Positions 47,589 to 59,136 of a stretch of 64,000 nt of DNA are shown here, piece by piece. The first letter of the stretch is position 1; every line of letters begins with the position of its first letter. Both the position numbers and the translations under genes were made by a program. The stretch comes from Pyxicephalus adspersus (lineage: Eukaryota; Chordata; Amphibia; Anura; Pyxicephalidae): NCBI RefSeq assembly GCF_032062135.1, contig NC_092862.1, positions 96,943,283 through 97,007,282 on the forward strand. Reading direction: 5' to 3'. A model generated the notes under the pieces. That model was not told where the DNA came from. It worked only from the letters and a program-made list of their open reading frames with translations, and ran no database searches.

Positions 47589-50169
47589 TGTTATATTATA
47601 TTTTTTTTGCTTATGTTACAAAAATAAATTATTATTCCAATAAACAGTCATTAATAAATCAAAAAATATGTTAAATATGTTAGGACAGCAGCTTTTTATG
47701 GCATGATCTAACATATCTTACAGTCATTATGCTGATACAGAAAATCTCGTAGTCAACTCCTCCAAAACATGATTTCCTTGCTGTTCTTAATTTGTCCTGC
47801 TTAGCCACTATGTTTATTGTCTCTATAGATTGCCAAATAATTGATTCTGAGAGAATAAGATGTGTAATCAATGTGCAGTATACAAGCAACGACTCCATTA
47901 TGTACTTATGCTTGCACTTCATTTTGTCACTGAAAGACAACATTAATTATTAATAACTCAACAAATCTGCAATACGTGGTCATTAATGGCCATTCTGTCA
48001 ATCAGGACTATCATATTGTTGATATAGCAACTGTGTAGGGAAAAACAACATACAGACTCTTATTAAGTCATTACATATCAGGGCACAAGAAGACATAATC
48101 AGTTTTAAAAACATTTGACATGCACTTTAAATGCGTAGCAAAAGCTTGCAACTGGGTTTCCCATATAACACTGATTTATTTCAGTATTCATGATATTGGC
48201 CTAATAAATAGAAAAGCAAAAGGGTAGTTAGGGTTGACTCATAACAAACTAGTTGGACAGTCATTTAGCTAACCTTAGATTATTTGCTATTAGCTCTTTA
48301 ATACCCTTTGGGTATATTTTTTTCTTCTTTATACAGACCTGTGCATGTTCTAAATGACCCTCTTCTCTTATTTGTTCCTGCCAAAATTTAGTCTGATTCC
48401 AGTTGGTTTTGCAATGCATTGTACATTTTTTCTATATTAGACAACAGAGTTATTTTGTGTACAATAATGTATTCCATAATCAGTAGTGGGGCTGGTTTAG
48501 ATTACAACAAAAAAAAATTCTTAACAATGATTAGCTTTATCATGACACAACCCACTCTACTCTTTGGGTTACATAAAACTCAATTATTTGGATCAGATTG
48601 TATGTAACAGGTTTCCAACCATTAGTTATCATCAGAGGTTCTCTGAAGATATAAAGTAGAAATGCTGGACAATATTCATCCTTTATACTGGTAGTATACT
48701 ATAGTTATAAAGAATCCTTTGATGTTTGCACAAAAACATAACACTTCCAAGGAAGCTGTTTATTACGGTAGTATAGTAAACTTTCATTCCCAAAGGGTTC
48801 TTATAATGGCTAGTTTTTTTTCCATACCTATGTTCAGCATCAAAATGGTCTTGGGCACATGCATGTGTAAATGGTCATTTGTTCATAACTGAAGGCAGAT
48901 GCATGGTGCACCTCTGTTTCCAACTACGAGCACATGTGTAGAGTTGGGCTCATGGGTCTGTGTTTGTGGAACATGTGACCCATTTTGTCAGGACTTCATT
49001 TGGCACAGGGCAATAGTATTCAAGTTCTTCTCATGACAGTATTTAGCTAAAAGCTTTCTTAGATCTGGAATTTTTGCTGCGTTTTTGCTGCTTGTCCCAA
49101 CATCAGCCTGTGTTTTTTTTATTTGCCATTTTTAACCTGGTCTCAGATGTCTGCTTTACTATTTCCCACTTCGGTGTCACCTGTCCTTCTAGTTGTAAAT
49201 GGGGGAATTCTAGGGATATATTTAGTCCATTTTTACTTACTTTTCTGTTTGGGTAAATCAATATTCACCATCATTGTTACCTACAATATAATTATTTCAA
49301 TTCTAAGCTTTCTGATGGGTGGCTAGTCAGAGCTCTACATTCATTATCTACAGCCTCCGGCAGAAACTTTACACCCACCACATAAATGTGGGCCGACATC
49401 TAATGCTTGGTCCCTCACTGGTTCTTCCTATAGAAGTTTGCATGATTAATATGCCTTGTAATGATGTAGGGACACCAATTGGAACCGTACTGTGCAAAAG
49501 GAGATGCAGGTATTCCTTCTGAAAGTGTCAAATGCTGAAGAATTTGCACAAGAACATAGCACACGAAGACAGTAGAGTACGAACATGCCATCTGCCAAGA
49601 CTTCTATTGCAGGGAGCTTTTATTATACTTATTGAAGTGACAGGGTCATTTTATGCCTTTTAAGTAACAGAAAGTGCAAATATATAAATTATAGCATAAA
49701 ATGCATTCACTGCATTGCTTTTAGCCTCATTTGAACTTGTATAGTCAAAACAACTTAAAAATCATGTACTACTGTGGTAGGCAAGGAAGACTCCACCAAA
49801 CAGCAGTTAATTCTATTTTATCATGCAACAGACAAATACGACAATGGCAGGAAAATCAAGTTTTGTTATGATTTTCATGTAAAGTAAAATATTGCCTTGG
49901 GGAACAATGTGATATACTTGTGCAGACACTTGTAATTCTCATGTTTATGTACAACATCAAAGCTTTGCAGTTGTACATACTAAAAAATGGAAATTTATAT
50001 TTTATACACTTACATGCATTTTGCTTTACACCTTGCATTCAGTATACTGTAAACACTATTCAACCTGATGATAACACAAAAAAGGAATATGATATGCTTT
50101 TCAATGTACAACTTTTTCCATTTCATGTTAATATATATTTACACTTACCAAATTCTGATTATTTAACAG
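47589..50169. other. Intronic DNA before the second exon
   Basis: No repeat with clear ends. The final 40 bases carry a branch-like CTGAT and the acceptor of the 50170 exon. Confidence 0.5.
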
Positions 50170-50398
50170 CCACTGCTAGCAGCGCAACAGTTGGCGTCCG
50201 CTGTAGCGGGAGTAATGCCAGGAGGTGCACCGGCCCTCAACCAGCCAATTCTCATCCCGTTTAACATGGCCGGGCAACTTGGGGGGCAGCAAGGACTGGT
50301 TCTGACATTGCCTACAGCCAACCTTACAAATATTCAAGGTCTGGTGGCAGCTGCAGCTGCTGGAGGGATAATGACTCTGCCATTACAAAATCTACAAG
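50170..50398 (+). CDS. POU6F2: POU6F2 internal exon (conserved N-terminal segment)
   Basis: Second POU6F2 exon, 229 nt, encoding 76 residues plus the first base of a split codon. It starts PLLAAQQLASAVAGVMPGG, runs through ALNQPILIPFNMAGQLGGQQ and LTLPTANLTNIQ, and ends GGIMTLPLQNLQ. This is the highly conserved Gly/Ala/Leu-rich block before the Gln-rich region of POU6F2; from memory of the human protein only about two positions differ (Thr to Ala after PLL, Pro to Ala after MPGG). The acceptor is TTATTTAACAG with a branch-like CTGAT about 20 nt upstream. The donor is the strong CAAG|GTAAGT. The trailing G suits the Ala codon that follows in POU6F2. POU6F1 is the main alternative but its N-terminus differs. 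The Gln-rich, POU-specific and homeodomain exons are not in this window and must lie beyond 64000. Confidence 0.95.
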
Positions 50399-51766
50399 GT
50401 AAGTTTGCCTCTTTACTTGTAAAACACAGAATTGTTTTAAATAAATAATTAGATCAAAGACCTTTAATATTACATTCCATAGCAGTAGGTGATATGTGAT
50501 TTAGAGGATATTCAATTCAATTCAACTAAAATTGATATAGCTACAAGTTAATGAATCATTTCAATTTAAAATCTATTCCACTGGCTTGCCTAATATTGCA
50601 TACTGGCTATAATACTGGCTTGCCTAATACTAATATTGCACTGGCACTGTCATTCAGCTCATTCCTTTTTCCTAGATCTACACAGCTCAGTTGTTCTGCT
50701 AAAAGGTCATATCCAAGAGTAGATCACTAACAACTTGATCACTAAATAGAATACATGGCTCTGTATGGAGTAAACTACAAAGTAGCACATAGTGGCAATC
50801 AATCTTGCATGACTCTGGAATGTTTCAAACATGTGGGATTGACTGGTACAAAATGCTACTTGCTTAGATTATTACATTGTTATGTCTGTTTACCCAACAT
50901 TGGCTCCTGGTAGCAATTAATTGCTAGTGCTTTAAGTAACATGGGGTACTAAAATATATTTTGTGCAGCTCTAGCCTTATAGCCTTATGGATACCCAATG
51001 TCATAATATCCACTGGCTTTTAATACCAGATAGTTCAATAGTAAGATATGTTCCCTCTGTGGTCACTTTAATCAAACAAAAATCCATAATGTAATAGATA
51101 TTAATGTAGACACATCATAAAATACACATAAACCTCCAAAATGCTTTCTTGTTTCTTTCTCCTTTTTGTCTTCTCTTCTCCCCCATATTTTACCAGCTAT
51201 CATTACTTTCCTAAATTAAAGATTTAAAAAATGAAACCAATGGAATGTTATACTTGATATATTTATTTTTTTCATATATTTTTGTGTTTGAAAGCTCTGA
51301 TGACCTTTTATTTTGGTCCTATTTGACCTTGTTTTTTTATGTTGATTTTGTAACTTTTATCTACATATACATTGGCCACTCTTGTTTTAATATTGATGGT
51401 TATGTTTGTTCTGTGTGATCTTCAGTAAACTTTGAATTATAAATTAAATGCACAAACTAAATCATATTACTATTTTGAGTTAAAAATGAGTGTGACCACA
51501 AGAAAATCATATTGATGAAAGGGATCAAGGGAAAAGTATTTAAAAGTATATGAAAATAAATAAGATTGATGCACACAGACTTTGCTTGGAAAACTTTGGC
51601 ACACCACTGGACTTTCTGTTTTGCAATTCTCTCACAGGTAAGTATAAGACTCAGAGTGGGCTAGGATGGGGAGTTCAGCAGGGGTGATAAAATGTTAGAG
51701 AGTGTTTTACAATTACTGTAAGCAACCAGTCGGGACTAATCATACAGATGTGGGTGTTGCACTTTG
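50399..51766. other. Intronic DNA after the second exon
   Basis: Unique AT-rich sequence. A short direct duplication (CTGGCTTGCCTAATA, about 50582 and 50614) is the only structure noted. Confidence 0.45.
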
Positions 51767-51836
51767 CACACACACACACGCACATGTATATATATATATA
51801 TTTATATAAAATATATATACAATATATATATAAATT
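51767..51836. repeat. Compound (CA)n/(TA)n microsatellite
   Basis: CA tract passing into interrupted TA repeats. Confidence 0.9.
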
Positions 51837-52987
51837 TTACCTTGAACGGGCAACATTAGCAACCCGCCAAAAAACAAACAAACAATGATTAGGGAAAAAA
51901 AGCAATATCTATGTTCATTTACAGATAAATACATTTCAGATTAAAAGCCATACAATCAAATGTTAAAATAATTTTGAAAAAAAAAGTTACTTTGTTAACC
52001 TTTTTTTTTTTTTATTGTCCCCTAAGCACCACCTGTTGGTGTAGCAGCAGCTTATGCAGCACCTTGTGGCTATTTTAAAGATTAATGTCAACAGACCTTT
52101 CTTATCATACTTGTAAATGGTTTTCACTTTAATGTTTAAAATAATGTCTCTCTCATACCATTAACTTGCTGCAAGGAACCTGTCAGTCATAAATCATAAA
52201 TGAAAAGGGGCAAGCTAATGCACAAATTTTACTTGTTTAAAATTTGAGAGTGCATGTAAAGTAGGGAAGCAAAGATTAAAATAATGCAGAAACAGCACTG
52301 AGTAAAAGCAGATTTAATAAAGTGAAGGAAGAGGCTTTTTAGACGAGGTGGATGATAAAATCTTAATGAAGAAACAGGCATTATAAATATGCGTCCAGCT
52401 GCATGTTTTTGCTTATGTGTATATATAGCATTATAAATAAACATTAAGTAATGGAACGCAGTACGTCATGAATTCATTTTGCTTACCAGTTTTGAATTCT
52501 TTGCTGAGAACACATAATCGCTATGGACTTGCTTTAATGCTTAACCTTTTGTGGGTTTGTTTGTATTTCATTATTTATATTTCCATGTCTACCCAATGTT
52601 TATTTACTTTTATATGTTTCAAATTCACTACAAATAACAACTGGACAATGTTACAGCCAAGGACTACAAAAATATTTATCCTCTTTGTGTTCTTTTTTTT
52701 CTTGCTAACTTATCTCTTTGGGTTACTTCCTGTGTAGGTTGCCTGACATCCTTTGCATTGGTCCCCTCTTTGATTGGGTCACACCTCTGGCCTCCTTAGA
52801 CTTCCAACATCTTCTTATGATAGTCTCACAATCCCCTTTTTTGCCATGAAATGGCCACACAAGAATTTGGCACCTGTATGTCTGGCCTTTGGAAGAAATT
52901 CTTGTTTAGATGCAAAACCTCCAAACAAGAACTAAAACCTCTGTCCAACACAAAGTATACATACTTAATAACTAAAGTATACATACA

Positions 52988-52988
<1 letters not shown>
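51837..52988. other. Intronic DNA without a recognisable feature
   Basis: AT-rich; nothing seen beyond homopolymer runs. Confidence 0.4.

Positions 52989-53034
<46 letters not shown>
52989..53034. repeat. (TA)n microsatellite
   Basis: Pure TA tract. Confidence 0.95.
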
Positions 53035-53035
<1 letters not shown>

Positions 53036-56000
53036 TTTAACTTACAAAGGAATATAATGTGATAAAATTTGTATGAAATTCAGAAGTCTTATGCTATCAT
53101 ATTCTACAGTTCATTAAAATATAAATCACCAAACTGTATAGTTTTCCTGTCTTTAAATGTGAAGGCTGCATTTATCACTCTTTTTAGGGCTTTTTTCTCT
53201 CTTTGTTTACCTGGTGATTTTACCAATAACGCACTTTCTGTCCTAGGTTACTATGATCTGTTTGGGGACATAGCCGATGGCTCAGTCTGAATTTTCAGTC
53301 ATACAAACTGTGTTTTAATGCAGGTGCTTTAATAGGATGTATTTTTAGGTAATGCATAGTGCCCAGGTAATTCCTTTGTCTTCCTTTGTCTTTATTATTT
53401 ATGTGTAAAATATGGTGAAAAATATAAAACATCAGTTTAAACATGTATAAACTCAACAAACATAAAAAAAGAACAAAAACTTAAACATAAAACTGACCAA
53501 ACACTATTATAGGTTCCATCCACAACGTTGAATAATACAATCAACACAGATGTAAAGAACACTCTGAAATATGACAGCTAAAATGCAGATTAAGATTTGT
53601 TTTTTGTAGATTAAGGCACTAATAGGATAGATAATGCTCAGTGCTCAGTTACAGCATTTTTTGCAGACTATAATACTTTTTATTCAAGTACTCGGGACAG
53701 TGGGGAAATGAATACTATGTTTCATTGATTCCAATTGCTCACCTGTACTAGCAGTTTGTGAATCCCTAGTGAGCATTATATAAAATCTGTTGGATACTTC
53801 TAATGCTTGCCTGTGTAAAAACACTTCATACTGTTCTAGAAAGAAGCAGCATTTTATGCCATTATTGGCAACTCAGAACAACCAAATGTACACCTATGAG
53901 AGTTGTACTGGAGAAATAAATTTTACATTTTACTGTTTAGAATACTCAATTTAACAGCTAATGTTTATTGTGATACAAATCAAATATGTTGCCTTCATTT
54001 ATTATATCATTTTTGCTATAGTCTTTTCCCTGACTTATGTCACTGAGAATGCGTTCTTACCAGGGACCCATATGCCTCCATGACATTATTATGAATCTGA
54101 CTTGCAAGGAGGGTTTTACAGCTCTCAGAGGTAAGGTGTATTTGTGTGACAATTGCAATAAGATTTTCCTGTGCGCCAGTTACACTGGAAGACAATGTAC
54201 TAGAACAAAGTGACCCATGACATGTGATGCACGGGAGATACCTAACTGTTAGCCAACCTATATAAAGTGTTTGTGTGTGTATGATGGGGGATGGGGGGGG
54301 GATCTTAAAACTTGTTGTTGGGATTTAATGAAGGGTTATATCTCCACAGCACAATTTGTGCTGTGTTGGCACTAGAGGTATTTTATTTAGAGTACCACAA
54401 TTATAGGCCATATAACTGATATCATATATCTAATATATCACTAATAGGAGTGAGCTAGTTTTTGAAGATTTTATTTTTAAATCTTTGCTTTTGCTGCAAA
54501 ATTTGTGTAGGGGAAACTTGACTATGGGAAAAATTACTTATTTTTTTAATGAAATTTTGTGATTATTTAGCAAGTTTACTCTGTTTCTCAAATATACATT
54601 TATATTTTTCATCACTCTGGATATGTTCCTACAGGTGCACTTTACCCCCTCCTCTCAATAATTTTGGTGACGATAATAGGTTTAGGTGCTTTGCAATTGC
54701 AAAAATGTTTGCAGTTGGCAGGTTTATATTCCCAATTATGTTTTTAATTCAGAGCAAAAAAATATGAATAAAAAAAAAAACAAAAACAAAACGATGGTCT
54801 GCTTGACCATACATTCCCAGTAATTTTGGGACAATACTATGATCAAGGGCCTAATTTGGACAAAATTTGGACAAAACCACATGGTTGCAGTGAAACATAG
54901 AAACCCAGAGTAAAGTTAATGATTAAAGGAAATCTTAACAGCCTATTCCGTTTGGATACATGTAGAATGCAGCTGATTTTAAATAAAAATTCTTTTTTTT
55001 TCAAAGATCAAATTATTATCCCTAACAGGCACAAATGTTTATATTCAGTTTATCACTATTTTTAAACATTACTTTTCATGTTGAAACACATTGATTTAAA
55101 AATAAATAAAACTAAAAATATTGATTTGATGGAAGAATCAAGGCACGTACTTAGGAATATATAGTTTGTAGATATCAGTCCTAAAGCTTATGTTACTTTA
55201 TGTGGTTAGGTGACAGATACTTTGGAACTGCTAATACAAAATGCCTAAATAGTCTTTCAGTTATGGATGATAATTACTGTATACAGCATATATGTTATGA
55301 TAAGGAAATAGGTTTTCAAAGTGGAAAATTACAGCATTACAACTATACACCTAACCACAATTTTCAGGTAATTACAAGTTTAGCACAAGGCTCTTCTTCC
55401 CCGTAATATCATTTAAAAGCAGTTTTGTCAAATATGTCATGTTAATGTAAGTAAAATGCTCTGCCCTTAGCAGTTTTGGCACAGGTGTCTTCTAATCCAA
55501 AGAAAATGTGGATCCATCACTTCAGTTAAAACCTTACAGGCATATAGCAAATGAGATATCCACAAGTCATACTATGGCAAGCGAGAATGTGAAGCCAAAA
55601 AGCAATAAGCCTTGAAAAGTCATAGGTAACTGCCGTGAATTGCAAAAACGGAAATGATTGACAATCATTTAGCAATTTCTTGCATATATTGGTTTGGTTT
55701 CCCTGGCGCTTTCATGCAGGAAAATAGCTGTAACTATACATATATGGGCTGATTATGTTGTGAACCTTGGGAAAATCATGGCATGTATTTGCCTATTCTG
55801 CTCAGGGCAGCACAGCCATATCTTACTATAAAAAAAAAATCAAAAAGTCAAGACTATTTTTGAATTAAAGAAAAGAAAATAACATAGACAAAAAATTGTA
55901 AGACAAACACCCATTAGAGCAAACCATTCCAGGGGATCAAAATCAATTTGCATTACACAATATCCATTCAGACCCATTGGTTGAATACAGATAATCTGAA

Positions 56001-57959
56001 AATACTATAAAGATGGAGAACTGAATGGAGAGATACAGAATGGGTATAACTTACACAGACTTCAGTCTCTCATGTCTGTGTCTCATTCTTCAGTAATTAG
56101 TATTTAGAATGTTTCCTGTTTCTTTCTGCAATTGCCATTTTCATTTTAGTTTCACCTGGCTACTGTTTTATATTTAGAGTCTCATAAACCATACCGTAAT
56201 CTTTTCTGGGGTCATGGGCTGCTCATGGTATCAAAGTATGTTGCAGCCACTAAACTCTATTTCCCCAGTATCAATTAACAAGTAACGGCTGCTGTTTCCA
56301 TTGATTCTGGAGCTAGTGTCTAACAGCATTAATATCCTAATGTTGCCTCTCATTTTTATGTCTTTGAGTCTCCTCTTTTGCTTTATATTGTGACATGCAG
56401 ACCAAAGTGTAAAGGTACCAGGATGATTATCCTAAATTACCAAAAGCATTAAGAATGTTTATACAATACATTCAATTCAATTAAATTATCAAATTATGTA
56501 ATAAGCAAATCTCTGAATGCCTATCTATCTGCACATCATCACAACCATTGATCAATGCATTATGTTGATTTACAAGGTACTCCGCAAACTGTCCAAATTC
56601 AATAAAAAAATGTATAAATTAATACCACACAATACAATTTATTACCTCTCCAAAATATTAAAGAGGATCATTTTCTGCATCTTTCTTCATATAGCATTTT
56701 CTATTTCTATCTAGGAAATGTTATAGCAATTATCGATTTATAAATAGCACTTTCCCTCCTTTTAGTTAGATTTCCTCTCACTTCCTGTTGCATTTCCAAA
56801 ACAAGAAAGGAAATTTGACCAGCAAGATGTGGCAAAAGGCAGGCAGGTTCTTTATTGCAGAGGGGCTAGGTGATGACCCTGCAAAAACATTTATTTTCTT
56901 GCCTGTTCATACTTTTTTTAACTTAATCACAGCAAAGCTGGCTGCTGGAAATAAATAAACTCTTATACAGATGTGTGGGAGTTATAACAATCTGGACTGA
57001 TCAAGATGGCCCAGGATTCCGCTGAGATCTACAGAGCTGCCACTGCAAACTGTTTGGGCTGGTCTTTTACTTCTGCACATAAATAGAAAATTCAAGCCAT
57101 TCAAATGTACAGACCTTCTATCCCAGAACACATAAAATATGACATTCCTTTAGGAATTGTTGGAGTTTTACTGCACAAAGAAAGTGGGGGACAAGTCAAG
57201 GTAGTTGTCTGCAACTGTCTGGCTCCCTGCAGACCATTATTCTAGAAAATGCATGAACAGGTTAGTAGTTTGGTGTGGTTGATAAAGAATACCTTTAACT
57301 AGGAAGGTAAAGTTAGATTTTATATTACATTTAAGTAACATTTAACTAGATTAAGTGTGGTGCTTTTACATCTGCCTACATAATTGATGTTTTAATGTGC
57401 TCATTTCAATAAATAAAAATATATTTTTAATGCAAAAAGTATCTTTTACCTAGATCTAAAAATTCAGTCCAGCTAGCATTTTTCCACTTTCAGCTCCAAA
57501 CACATTTGCATAAAGTAAGATATTTGTCACAACTAAGTCACCAGGCAGTTGATATATTTTGACTTTAGTGCTTCAAGGGTCGATCTAAATTTTAGTTTTC
57601 GCAGAAAACCGGTCTGCCTTTTGGACTGTTTATGCTATGACACAGGGCTTTTCTTGTCTTTAATTGTAAAGTGCCTCTGTGGGTCACAAATCCAAATATC
57701 ATTTTTTTTTGTCTTAAGCAAATGGAAATTGTCTCTAGTCATTTGTATATCCCTTCAAGGAACATGAAATAGCTTTCAGAGCCTACAGAAATCCAATGTC
57801 TAAGTTATGTATTTTAATGAGCGCCAATGTCAGTAATAATAACAATGATGTTTCACTTAGAGAAATAGCTTAGGTTCAGGTACTGCTCTGTGCTAACATA
57901 GGCAGAACATGAATGACAAGGACCAATAAGAGCTGCATTAGTTAGTCATCATCACTTGA
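53035..57959. other. Intronic DNA, mostly featureless
   Basis: Nearly 5 kb with no repeat whose ends I can place and no exon. The 56740-57240 part is less AT-rich and looks unique. Confidence 0.4.
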
Positions 57960-58260
57960 GTGCTGCAAGTACCACTGACACTTCCTTGTAGCAAGAGTGA
58001 AGCTTTTACATACATCTGTGCTAAATTTAAGCTGCCAGCTATGTTATTGTTAGACAACCTGCTTCTGAAGACTTTTTTTCTCAGAGACCCAGGAGCCATG
58101 CTGCATCTAATATTATAAGCAGCAAAGATAATGTTTCTCCGTGATTGTACTACACCGAGGACTAATTTAATTACTGTGCTTTAGTTCTGGTACATGAGTT
58201 ACTCCTTGTAATATGCTAATGTGCTATAAATAAAACAAAAGCAAAGTGGTAGCTGTAAAG
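57960..58260. promoter_or_regulatory. Candidate regulatory block with homeodomain/POU-type sites
   Basis: Contains TAATTTAATTA at 58163-58173, which fits the TAATNNNATTA paired-homeodomain dimer site, and octamer-like ATGCTAAT at 58213-58220. No repeat or coding signature. Role inferred. Confidence 0.25.
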
Positions 58261-58494
58261 TGCAGAGAGTTTATTGTAACAAAGACATTGACAGACATTG
58301 TAATATTGTCATGTTTCCACAATTTGTACATTTATACAAGTTTTTGAATTTGAAGCCAAAACATTTTAGTTTTAGTTTTTGATAGGATGGTAGGATAAGT
58401 GTCTAGTACAAGAGTTGTTCTCGGGAAAGAAGTAAATCAAAAAGACAGAAGTTTAGATTAAGTATCAGACTTCTGGAACCCTGTCTGCTTATTA

Positions 58495-58571
58495 TTATTA
58501 TTATAATATTAATAAACAGGATTTATATAGCGCCAATATATTACACAGCGCTGTACATTAAATAGGGATTG
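58495..58571 (-). repeat. SINE-like 3' end (reversed)
   Basis: TAATAAACAGGATTTATATA, GCGCCAATATATTACACAGC and TGTACATTAAATAGGG form the reverse complement of the tail seen at 31386-31568. The family text continues into the tandem duplication. Confidence 0.7.
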
Positions 58572-59136
58572 CAAATGATAGACTAATACAGACAGTGATA
58601 CAGGAGGAGAGGACCCTGTCCCGAAGAGCTTACAATCTAGTAGGTGGGGGAATTTACACACAATAAGATGGGGATTTTTATCATGGTTTTACCAATGTGA
58701 AGTGAGGTGAAATTCCTCTAGTTCAGCCTCTAACAAGGGTTCTAAACTTTCCCTTTTCTATATCCCCAAAAAGTTCAGGTAAAGATCCACTTTATTTTGT
58801 TAAAGCCAGGGAACACCTTGAAAGATGCAATGTTATGATACTATCAGCAGTGGCAAATGACAGACTAATACAGACAGTGATACAGGAGGAGAGGACCCTG
58901 TCCCGAAGAGCTTACAATCTAGTAGGTGGGGGAATTTACACACAATAGGATGGGGCTTTTTATCATGGTTTTAGCAATGTGAAGCCAGGTGAAATTCCTC
59001 TAGTTGAGCCTCCAACAGGGGTTCTAAACTTTCCCTTTTCTATATCCCCAAAAAGTTCAGGTAAAGATCCACTTTATTTTGTTAAAGCCAGGGAACACCT
59101 TGAAAGATGTAATGTTATGATACTATCAGCAATGGC
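58572..59136. repeat. 282-bp tandem duplication (two copies)
   Basis: CAAATGA.AGACTAATACAG recurs at 58572 and 58854, a period of 282 bp. Both units continue through GAGGACCCTGTCCCGAAGAG, GGGGGAATTTACACAC, TTTCCCTTTTCTATATCCCC and AAAGCCAGGGAACACCTTG to ATGATACTATCAGCA.TGG. By eye there are roughly ten mismatches, so the duplication is fairly recent. The unit spans part of the SINE-like sequence and an unrelated downstream segment. A 93-residue frame in the second unit is not a gene. Confidence 0.85.

Larger units (their letters stand above)
42417..50169 (+). other. POU6F2: POU6F2 intron between the two exons
   Basis: This is a 7,753-nt phase-0 intron with GT at 42417 and AG at 50168-50169. 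It holds two (TA)n tracts, a possibly constrained block just after the first exon, a SINE-like copy, a GC-rich dispersed repeat, a fragment of the palindromic element, and an (ATT)n tract. I see no further exon in it. Confidence 0.85.

Noticed and set aside
49920..50264. 114-residue frame overlapping the second POU6F2 exon
   Set aside because: It is in another frame and crosses the splice acceptor; the POU6F2 frame is the conserved one.
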